64,000 bases of DNA from Dermanyssus gallinae (taxonomy: Eukaryota; Arthropoda; Arachnida; Mesostigmata; Dermanyssidae), in contig QVRM01001496.1 in NCBI GenBank assembly GCA_003439945.1, positions 1-64,000 of the forward strand. The letters run 5' to 3'. Positions 53,238 to 61,964 of the stretch are shown here, piece after piece. A model generated the notes under the pieces. The model made no database searches. It was given only the letters and a program-made list of their open reading frames with translations, and was not told where the DNA came from. Each line of letters opens with the position of its first letter. Position 1 is the first letter of the stretch. Position numbers and translations under genes: made by a program.

Positions 53238-56062
53238 CTATCGCTCATGCCCGTGAGGAAATCCTGCCCGCCCCCTGGCGCGAAGGTCCGGGTCCATCCA
53301 GTCTCTCATAGTTCCGAGCACTGAGGTCGCGTTACCTCTTTGGATCTCCAGGGACAGTCGCTGGGAGAAGAAGGCGTGCGCCCTTTTGTCCATCGTCGCC
53401 TGCCGTAACACGTCGCCAACCCGAGAAATCAATGTTACCGTGAGGGGCCCAGGGCCACCCATCGTCTCGAACGCGAATGGCAAAAAGTGGTGCGCCCGAC
53501 TTAGGTCCGCATTCTTTCTTATCTTCGACTTGAGTCTCAGCTCGCGAAACGGCAGTCCCCGGGCGGGTCGCGCCGGGAACGACAAGGAAAGGGGTCAGAG
53601 AGTTAGTCACCGTCGCATCCTACACCAGGGAACGACCCTTATAGAAGGGTATCAAAGTCATACCGTCAGGGAGCTTACCGTCGTCTCTTGAAAGCCCAGG
53701 TGGTTCCAGGACGCAGGGAATCCCTGCCCTCCGCAGCGATCTTGCAAGCATTTTATTGAAGGCAGTGTGTATTGGGCGTCGGCCCGCTGCGTGAGCGCAA
53801 GACAGGCCGTGTCTGGAGAGTCGCCCGACGGGCTCGCCACAAGAGCATCTGTGTGGTTCAACCAAATCAGCCCCCAATCTCAGGCCAACGCATATCCGGG
53901 TGGATTGGTCATCAAGGCGGGTACCCAGTGAGTCAGCGGGTAGTGCATGCCAGTCGCTTGCTCCTGGGCGAGCGACAGCTAGAACGCGTGCCTTGTCCTG
54001 GTCATCCCCGCATTCTTCAAGCAGCGAACTAAGCGAATCTTCGTGGGCCTTCTCGGCCTAGGCCCTCTGGCAGGCTAGTCTATCGGGACCAGGCGATGAA
54101 GCTTAAAGTCCAGTCGCTATATCGTCACGAGCCGCCTCGAATATTGCCTGAGCCGCCGACGGGAGCAGGCGCTGGACATTTTTCGACGTAGCATGCATCG
54201 AGGCAGCCACGGCCGGGCCCGCCAAGAATCGAGCCGAGGGGAGACCAAGGCCGCCCATGAACGTGGGGAGGGCCGCCTGGCGCACCTCTCGTGGTCGTAA
54301 GTTTAGACTCAGCGCCGTCTGTAGGGCCTCCACCACCTGGTCGTCGAATGGTTGGAGAAGATGATTCAAATCGCCTGAGCAGTCTATGGACCGTAAAATA
54401 TGTACGATGCGGCACGCGGAGAACGACGAGCGAAGCAGGTAGAGTCCCTGGTAGGCTCCAACAAGCGGAAAACGTTCCTGCATCGCCCACAATCTGTCCA
54501 TTAAGGAGTCAAGTTGTCCCGGCAACGCAGAGGGCAGAACCGGTGCGCCAAGAAGGTTTATTTCGTGGTCAACCACGACTCTACACCCCGGTAGCAGCTC
54601 GAGCAAGGACTCTGCGCACCTCATCGAGCAAGTCTACCATCGGTCCACCAAGTGTGCCATCGTCTAGGTACCAAGCGTTGAATGGCACTTGAACGGAGTT
54701 AACCAGCTCACGTATCCCTAGGCTGAATAGGGCCGGTCCCAAGGGGTCCCCCTGCTGTATGTCCGATGCCGAAAATAACGTCTCGGCGCCAAACAACAAG
54801 ACGGATGGCTCTTTGTACGCGTGTTCTACAAAGGTAAAGAGTTCTGGGACTGTATCCCGAACCGCACGAAGGAGGTGATCCCTACGGATGGTGTTGAATG
54901 CATTGCGAAAATCCAACTTCAGGAGTGCCGTACCGGGGGGACTTGATTGCATAAAGGCTCTTGCTGCATGTACGGCAGTCTCCATTCCGCCCGCCATGCC
55001 AAATCCCAGCTGGTCGGGCCAAAATTTTCCATAATAAGTTCTTTGGCCTCGCGACAGGCTATCTTTGCTGCGATCCTCCGTAACGTAAGAAAGCAGGCAA
55101 TGTGGCGAATTGATGCGTCTTTTTTTGCGCAGTGCGAATACGTTGGCGCCGAACACGATCGCCCTGACCTCAGCCGGCAGTCGGCCCCATTTCAGGACGT
55201 TCATCACTGTGGCAAGTGATGCGGCCAGCCGGTCCGATCCCAGGGAAAGGAATTCCTTTAGATGGCGCTGGCGGAGACCATCAGGACCAGCGGACAAACT
55301 GGCCGGAAAGCCGGCTACAGCTCCCAAGACGTCATCGACTGAGGTTTGATGCTGCGTCATCGAGTCAGGAGGGGCAGGAAAAGCCAAGTGCGGCGGAGCA
55401 GGTGGGCGCTTGGTGGCAAGCGAAGCTAGGACTCCGTCCCCTGAGGCAAATGAGTCGGTAGAGCATAATAGTCGGGCCGCCCCGGAAACGTCTCCCTCAG
55501 ATAGCTGGCTCGAAACGCGGCGTGCCGAGTCCTCAGGCGAGTCGCACGGGTCCGTTCTGGCTCTTCTAATACCTCCTACACGATACTCAAAACGCCAGCC
55601 ATCGCGAAATGCACGGAGGTTCGATCGGACAGTCGTTGCCAGAGAGATTGACGACAAGGTGCGAAGTGGCAGTTGAAGGACCACATAAGCGAATGACAGG
55701 AGCGACTCCCACGAGGGGAGGTCGTTGTTGGCCGCCACAAGGTCGAGGACGTCGGAAAGGAGCTCGCCAACCAAAGGCCTCACCGCCCGGGGAACCACGC
55801 GCATCAACCTTGATTGTTGGGTCGCAATGCTGAGCCTGTCGACCAGCGGCTGTCTCGGCTGCGACGAGAGTGTTGGCGCGGATGATACAGTCGGAGACGG
55901 AGCGGCAGTTGCAGGCGTGGAATGGCATCTAGCTTGATGATTGGGGAGACCGCGGCGGGTGAAGTCCCGGCCGCATCTGGGACAAGTAACCCTTATAGAG
56001 GGGTTACCTGCTACTGAAGCGCTCTGGGGAGGGGGATAGGAAGCTGAGCCAGGGTCCGTCAT
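53238..56062 (-). pseudogene. RLE-type ORF2 (zinc finger, RT, CCHC, endonuclease)
   Basis: The 493-codon frame from 56062 starts MTDPGSASYPPPQ. It has CPRCGRDFTRRGLPNHQARC (C-x2-C-x11-H-x3-C), LDFRNAFNTIRRDHLLRAV (motif A), IQQGDPLGPALFSLGI (motif B) and WYLDDGTLGG (motif C, YLDD). It breaks near 54600 at a 95-bp deletion relative to copy 1, between two CCTTGCT repeats. The remaining frames (54624-54103, 53877-53620, 53585-53238) carry LPTFMGGLGLPSARFLAGP, CSCGEPVGRLSRHGLSC and GKLPDGMTLIP. The WDATV block reads as a broken frame near 53625. KRPD has become KLPD. Confidence 0.88.
56059..56062 (-). promoter_or_regulatory. ATGA stop-start overlap of ORF1 and ORF2
   Basis: The minus strand reads ACTTCCCAATGACGGACC. 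TGA closes ORF1 (Thr-Ser-Gln-stop) and ATG one base earlier opens ORF2. The same bases occur in copy 1 at 35204. The overlap suggests termination-reinitiation, as shown for the stop-start overlap of the SART1 retrotransposon. Confidence 0.7.
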
Positions 56063-57213
56063 TGGGAAGTGGGTGCGGGGGACACCAGACCTTTCAGCAA
56101 CGGCGCCAGAGCTAGCAGCGGACGCAGTGCGTTAACGATGCCTCGAAGCGTGTCGGCTAGCTTCGGGTTGGTACGTGCGAGCAGTGATGCGGCCTTGGAC
56201 AAAGAGCCAACGTCAAAGTCGTCTGTCGACTTAGGCAAGCGCGACCGAACGCGGGGGACGGCGCGACCCTGGGGGACGACGCGACGACGCGGGACGGATC
56301 TACTAGTAACTAATTGGCGACGGCGCTTGGGGGGCGATGAGCAGCGTCCATTACTCGTTCCACTTGTTTAGGAGACTCCATTTCAATAGATGGCGGCGTC
56401 TTCGAATGAAGCAAAAGCTTCCGGCGGGCAAGGATTGGCCGGAAGGGAGGGCACGACCTCAACGAGGTCGTGGACACCGTGGCCGTTATCCCTTTGGGAC
56501 CCCCTCCCAACGTTGCCGCCGGCACAAGGTCATGGAGCGCCTTGAAAACTTTCAACAGTTGTTCAGCCGAAAATTCCGGACGCTGGCTCTGCTGCTGCTT
56601 GTTGGGGGCTTCGGACGATAAAGCCGTCAAATCCTGTGGCAGAAATCGCACTGTATAAATTGGACCGGCCAAAAATCGCACTGTATAAATTGGACCGGCG
56701 CCACTGTCAACCGATTCACGGAAACGCGAGAGTTCCGCTTCAGCTTTAAGCACCCGTCTAACCGACTTCTTGTTCACAATTGTCGAAAAGCCGTCATCAT
56801 TCGCCATGTCACCGGCGCTCCGTGAAACCCCCGCACTAATAGAAGAGTCCTCCGTGTCTGAGGCAGCTCGGGTCCGTTTGACAGCCGGTTTTGGCGCAAC
56901 TGAGACACCTGGTGTAGCCTCAGCAGCCATTGTGTCCGCCACCGTTGTGTCGTTGACAGCTGGGCGAAGCTGTTCTATCGGTCGAACAGCAGCATCGCCT
57001 GCACCATAGACGGGCGCCGGTGTTACCGGCGACGTGCAGCGCACATCGGGCTTAGGTGCATCGGACAACAACTCTAAACGTGACCGCATCGTACGGCAAC
57101 CCTCCGCCGCCATGGCAGACAACGCCGCCAGCGCAGCAGACGAGGACGGCGTGGCAGACGCCATTTCGAGTGGATACACTGCTCTCGCCGTCCGCATCCG
57201 TATCGCCGTTCAT
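56059..57213 (-). pseudogene. RLE-type ORF1, frameshifted
   Basis: Starts at the conserved Met (57213, MNGDTDADGESS). A frameshift near 57180 enters the 295-codon frame YPLEMASATPSSSAALAALS...FRESVDSGAG. A 30-bp tandem duplication (10 residues, GPIYTVRFLA) lies at about 56645-56702. After AEQLLKVFKALHDLV the frame shifts near 56330 into a basic region (PPKRRRQLVTSRSVPRRR), then KAASLLARTNPKLADTLRGI and VNALRPLLALAPLLKG, and ends TSQ at a TGA that overlaps the ORF2 ATG. Intact length would be about 380 residues. Confidence 0.65.
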
Positions 57214-57400
57214 CAGCGCGTTTGGAAACACCAAAACGGCTGAAAACCACGAAGAAACTAAGAAAAAATGGGAAAAGCACACCGCACCAGGCACTCGGGA
57301 GCGAGGAGGAGCACTCACACAAAACTTGTCCAGGAAAACGAGGCGAATATTGACAGAGCTCTTGCGGAACACGACCGTTTGTCGCCGTAGCAGACGAACG

Positions 57401-57419
57401 ATATATATATATATATATA
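57401..57419. repeat. (TA)n shared by RLE copy 2 and mariner
   Basis: Short TA array between the 5' end of RLE copy 2 and the left end of the mariner. Confidence 0.95.
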
Positions 57420-58741
57420 CGAGGTGTGTTCAAAAAGTATCGCGGGGGGAAAAATTTTCGCGGGTTACGTATATTCGAATTTCGATTTTTTTGTGGCGTT
57501 ATGTTGTTACTCATGTCTCTCACTTATGCCGACAAGCTCGGTTATTTTGAATGTTCACTTAATTGTTGACAGCTGCTTTGCTTGCACGTGTTTTGGATCG
57601 TCTTCGATTTTTACCTATTAAAAAAAATGGATCAAAGAACCTGTATCAAATTTTGTGTGAAAAACGAAATTAAGTGCGCGGATGCATTCCGAATGTTGAC
57701 TGTGGCATACGGAGAAGTTACCTTGGACCGAAGCAACGTTTATCGGTGGTACAAAATGTTCTCAGAAGGCCGAGAAGATGTGAACGACGAAGAGCGTGCC
57801 GGACGCCCGAGCACTTCAACAACAGACGAAAAAATTAATGAAGTGGAGAAAATGGTATTGGCCAATCGTCGAATCACCGTTAGAGAAGTTGCTGAGGACC
57901 TAAACATATCGATTGGCTCGTGCCATTCGATTTTTATCAATGATTTGGGCATGAGACGGGTCGCCGCGAAATTCGTACCAAAATCGCTCAATTGCGACCA
58001 AAAACAGCATCGCATGAACATTGCTAATGAGATGTTGGACTCTGTCCGCGACGACCCAAATTTGCTCCAGAGGGTCATAACTGGTGACGAATCGTGGGTT
58101 TATGGTTATGACGTGGAAACCAAAGCTCAATCATCTCAATGGAAGCTGCCGCACGAACCAAGACCGAAAAAAGCGCGCCAAGTTCGGTCGAATGTGAAAG
58201 TTTTGCTGACAGTTTTCTTCGATTGCAGGGGCGTGGTGCATCATGAGTTCTTGCCACAGGGTAGAACGGTCAATAAGGAATATTACCTGCAAGTTATGCG
58301 CAATTTGCGCGAAGCAATCCGCCAGAAACGCCCGGATTTGTGGAAGAACAAAAATTGGCTTTTGCACCACGATAACGCCCCTGCTCACACATCGTTGCTT
58401 GTGAGCGAGTTTTTGGCCAAAAACAACACACTAATGATGCCGCAGCCACCGTATTCCCCAGATCTGACCCCCTGTAACTTTTTCTTGTTCCCTAAACTGA
58501 AGAGGCCCATGAAAGGACGACGTTACGCTACGCTTGACGAGATAAAGACGGCATCGAAGGAGGAGCTGAACAAGATAAAAAAAATGGTTTTTTGAAGTGC
58601 TTCGAAGATTGGAAAAACCGTTGGCACAAGTGTATAATATTTCATGGGGATTACTTTAAAGGGGACAAAATAGATATTCATGAATAAATGAATAATTTTT
58701 GAAAAAACACAAAAGTCGCGATAACGATTGAACAGCATATG
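57420..58741 (+). mobile_element. mariner transposon
   Basis: About 1.32 kb, next to TA on both sides within (TA)n. The left end CGAGGTGTGTTCAAAAAGTA and the inverted right end share TGTTCAA and TATCGCG at the same spacing, while other TIR bases have diverged. It encodes a nearly complete mariner transposase. Confidence 0.9.
57627..58595 (+). pseudogene. mariner transposase, catalytic Asp-to-Asn, C-terminal frameshift
   Basis: ATG at 57627 (MDQRTCIKFC; an upstream in-frame ATG at 57582 lies in the leader). Two N-terminal HTHs end in VYRWYKMFSEGREDVND and ITVREVAEDLNISIGSCHSI. Catalytic positions are ITGDESW (first Asp) and LHHDNAPAHT (second Asp). The third, which in mariner lies 34 residues further in a P-[CS]-D-[FY] context, reads TPCNFFLF, so it is Asn. 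The linker WVYGYDVETK is typical. The frame ends at KKMVF, but the expected tail (LKCFEDWKNRWHKCI...) continues in the +1 frame to about 58686, so a frameshift occurred in or near the A8 or T6 run at 58577-58593. Expected length about 345 residues. Confidence 0.92.
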
Positions 58742-58789
58742 TATATATGTATATATATATACTTATATATATATATATATATATATATA

Positions 58790-58833
<44 letters not shown>
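58740..58833. repeat. (TA)n microsatellite
   Basis: About 90 bp of TA repeats with occasional C or G, right flank of the mariner. Confidence 0.95.
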
Positions 58834-58839
<6 letters not shown>

Positions 58840-59169
58840 TAACGCAGCAGATACTTACGCTATTAATAGACGAAGAAAATTTTTATTCAGATTGAGCTAT
58901 ACGTTCTTCTGGATTAAATTCGAATGCGCCTACAGCAAAGGGGACACTTCACGCAAATTTTTACGAGCCAAATGTCCAGTTGTTCTACTTATTTTAGGCC
59001 TGATATATTTACAGCAGTTAACGGCAAATAAACCTTAAAAAACGTAAAAGAATCACGCAAGAAAAGTACAACATATGCGATCCTCGCGCGTTAGTGCCGC
59101 TTGAAGCGCCAGCCATCTGGCGCAGGATACAACGTTTTTTTACCCACAGCGCTAAAACACATGCAATAT
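58834..59169. other. no gene recognised
   Basis: Short AT-rich stretch before the left arm of the next Tc-like transposon, whose outer end cannot be fixed. Confidence 0.45.
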
Positions 59170-59886
59170 TGTGTCTGACTCAATCCAATTTGCTCTGCTA
59201 ACGCACCACGATGTGTTTTCAATCATTTGTTATAACCAGTCGTGTAAAGATTACAGTGATACATACTCACAGAGTAACAGCGGAGACTTCCATCGACATT
59301 TGGGGTCTCGGATTACTTTGAACCACGAGATTTCCACATTTGGCACAGCACCGCAAAAAAATATTATGCCATTAGCAAGATGCATGTCTTAACTCGTTTC
59401 ACGGCACCCAGCAACTCAATACTCAGTGAGCTTCCTGTTAAATCGAATAACCTCAAAATTGCGGTTTGGTATAGTGTTGAACACATTTTGGATGACGTTC
59501 TGCAAGAAATCGTCCCAAAAGCATCGACAATTGTTTTCCGTCGGTGCAAACTTATCGTGGAAGCCAGCACCACACATTCTAGATGATATTAAGATCCAGG
59601 CCAGCAAAGGGCCTCCATGTGACGTTGGTCGAACCAGCTTTCGATGTGGTGTGAATCGGGGCGTTATCGTGTTGAGAAACGAAGTGTGGCCCTCCCATCA
59701 GCTCACAATGCGCCGATTGCTATTTTAGTAAATCCCTTTAGCGCGTCGAATAAACGCGACCGTCTAAAAACACAATCGACGACATTGTGTAATACCCGAC
59801 AGCGGCTCAGATCACCACTGAACTGCCACCTGAGTGACGTTTTGGCAAAATCCGAAAAGAGCACTGTGTCACTTAGTAGTCTTTCA

Positions 59887-60000
59887 CATCGTATTGTGGG
59901 CACTCAGTGGTCCATTCCATCGTATCGTGGGCACTCAGTGGTCCATTCCATCGTATCGTGGGCACTCAGTGGTCCATGACATCGTATCGTGGGCAAAGTC
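59887..60000. repeat. 31-bp minisatellite, nearly four units
   Basis: Units start at 59887, 59918, 59949 and 59980, each reading CATCGTATCGTGGGCACTCA and then GTGGTCCATTC, with one or two differences. The fourth is partial. It lies within the transposase coding region, between the HTH part and the DDE part. Confidence 0.92.
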
Positions 60001-60103
60001 AAGACGAGTTTTCATCGGTCAGCGGTAAATCGTTGCTTATTCTTGTGTTTTTCATCGTGAGCCAATGTGTTTTCCTGAGGAAGTTTTGCACATTTCGCAC
60101 GTT

Positions 60104-60342
60104 ATAGGCGTTATATGGGAGTTATAGGAGAATCAACGGTAAAATTTCTGAAATAAATTGGGAAAAGAGCGGCAAGTGAGAAGGACGAGAAAGGGGCAGG
60201 GGAATTTCTGCTACAAAGAATATCAATTGAAGTGCAACGTGGAAATGCGGCTGCGGTGCTAGGTTCGCTGCCTTCAGGCAGTGGTCTACGGGGTCTGCTC
60301 TGATTATGTATTAAAATTATGTTGTGTATAATGTATAAATAA
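60104..60342 (+). mobile_element. 5'-truncated RLE-type retroelement insertion
   Basis: Flanked by a 14-bp duplication ACATTTCGCACGTT (60090-60103 and 60343-60356). It encodes LLQRISIEVQRGNAAAVLGS, homologous to the extreme C-terminal end of the RLE family (SQRLSLEIQRGNATSVLG), and then a stop and an AT-rich 3' tail (ATGTATAAATAA). It inserted between the HTH and DDE parts of the Tc-like transposase. It is a separate subfamily by sequence. Confidence 0.8.
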
Positions 60343-60999
60343 ACATTTCGCACGTTCGTTTACACGTCGGCCGCCACCGCAATTGCCTTCGCCGAGGGCG
60401 CAAAGTTCGACGCTCTCTTCAGAATTGCAGCATGCTTCGTTCCGAAATGGCACTGGGACGCCCGGAACTCTTTTTACGGCGTAATTATTACCTAAATTAA
60501 CAAAGTTATTCACTACTTAAGGACAACGCCTCAATCGATGGGAAATTTTGCAATTAGAGAGGCCGATGTCCTTATAAGCTTTGAAATGGGCCTCTTCGTC
60601 ACTCATGAGGCGCCAACCTAGGCCTACCGTTTCAACAGAGAAAAAACTTCTGGTAGGAGGGTTGCCTTTGTTTCTGTCGAGCCGTGAAATGAGTCCAAAC
60701 ATCGTTTTTCTGCTTAATGCATTTGTTCAGGCATGCATCTTGCTAGTGGCAAAATAATTTTTTTGCAGTGTAGCTGCGTCAAATATAAAAATCCCGTGTT
60801 TCAAAGTAATCCGGGACCCCAAATGTCGATGAAAGTCTTTGCTATTACTCTATGAGCATGTAACACTGTAGTATATGCACGATTGGTTACAATAAATGCG
60901 CGTAATGTGGCAAAACTCAATAAAAAAAAAAGTTTTTTAAAAGTGGCTTTATACTTTTTTCAGGTAGTGTATATATATGGGCAGTAACTAGTTGGAACT

Positions 61000-61964
61000 C
61001 ATAAACCCGGATTCCTCCCTCCCTCAGGTTCGGAATTGTGCGGCACTTCTTCGAGACCTTAAAGGGGGAGTCTCGTTCTTCTATCACTTCATGTTCATTG
61101 CCTATGCTTCTCTAAGCGTTAAGGGCCTAGCTACAGTTACTCCCCGCCCGTGATTTCTCGGGTTGAGCCGCTCCGATAGTTGCCCGTCTTGCCGTGGCCA
61201 GATTCAAGGTTAAGCGTCCTCCTTTTGCTTGCTGTAGAACCTGTCTCACAGGAACCAGGAGAGCCGCAGTAAAAGTTGTTCTATAAGCCTGGCTGACTCA
61301 GATCGCCACAGTTTGGTGGTCTGATTTAAGCGTCGTGCTGTTCTGGACCGTCCTCAGAGCTATGACCGTCCAGACACGTATCGCGTAGAAGGTTGCTAAT
61401 TCAGTACGGATGCTAAACGCCTTCGTCTTTCCTACAATACCTCTTTCTCTGATAGCACTTTTCTAGATTCTGCAAGAGCATTATATGAGGGTCCCCAGTG
61501 AAAGCCACGTACTATCTTAACGCTATGTATTATTTTTCTTCCCATTAAGAATAAGACGTCAATTTTCTAGGAATTAGGAATCTAGATTTAGCGAGGTTGT
61601 TCTGGCAGGCGAGGGCCTCAATTCCGTCAGGGACGTCGTACTTTGTCATAGGCAAGTCTTGACAGAAGCAGTTCTTGGTTCGATTCCTGGGGCACTTTAG
61701 GAAACACTTCATGCACCCAACCCAGTGTCTTTTCCGTTTGTCTCTCTCTGGACTGAAGGGGCGCGTCGAAACCGCGTAAAAGCCTAGCTGCCTCCCCCCT
61801 CGACTTCTCTTTACGACCTGCTCTGCCAGAGCGTTGACTTTCCTCCTCCCGCCCGCTTTAGGATTATGTTCGGTTTCATGCTGGAATCCAAGTGCTCCTC
61901 TTTCTTCCATCCATCTTCTCGCCATCATGCTCATTTTTGCATCCCTCAGGTGAAGACTGCGCAC
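61000..61964 (-). pseudogene. R1-type RT remnant
   Basis: Read leftward: the frame VPQESNQELLLSRLAYDKVR (compare GVPQGSILGPLLWNLAYDDV), then VPDGIEALACQNNLA, where relatives have YADDLA. Later come ELATFYAIRVWTVIALRT, VSQAYRTTFTAALLVPV (compare CRAYRTVSTAALLVL) and LNLATARRAT. A stop interrupts VAI-stop-VSQAYR near 61300. At least three frameshifts. The part at 61700-61964 is open but not clearly alignable. Confidence 0.65.

Larger units (their letters stand above)
53122..57400 (-). mobile_element. RLE-type non-LTR retrotransposon, copy 2 (both ends preserved)
   Basis: About 4.3 kb with both 5' (CGTTCGTCTGCTACGG at 57400) and 3' ends. ORF1 is followed by ORF2, and (TA)n lies on both sides (53097-53121 and 57401-57419). 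It is the reference copy for the family in this window. It has frameshifts in ORF1 and a 95-bp deletion in ORF2. Confidence 0.88.
59395..60606 (-). pseudogene. Tc1/Tc3-like transposase of the second transposon
   Basis: Start at 60606: MSDEEAHFKAYKDIGLSNCK (first HTH), then LGNNYAVKRVPG and the second HTH. The retroelement insertion interrupts it, and then NFLRKTHWLTMKN follows. The DDE part reads SSVVISAAVGYYTMSSIVFL, STR, CELMGGPHFVSQHDNAPIHT (second Asp) and LDLNII-stop-NVWCWL. The third catalytic residue, Glu in the PIENVW motif of relatives, is a TAG stop (about 59586). The last frame ends NVFNTIPNRNFEVIRFNRKL-TEY. Frameshifts and stops throughout. Confidence 0.8.
59170..60969 (-). mobile_element. 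second Tc1/Tc3-like transposon
   Basis: Inverted arms lie at about 59170-59390 and 60730-60969. Shared blocks include CATCGACATTTGGGGTC, CGGATTACTTTGAA and AGCAAGATGCATG. The right outer end is CAGGTAGTG next to TA, while the left outer end is eroded. A broken transposase lies on the minus strand and carries a retroelement insertion (60104-60342) and a tandem expansion (59887-60000). Confidence 0.82.

Noticed and set aside
61135..61165. Another 28S-like GGCGGGGAGTAACT motif (minus)
   Set aside because: The match is shorter and falls within an R1 remnant, so I did not count it with the two clear repeats.
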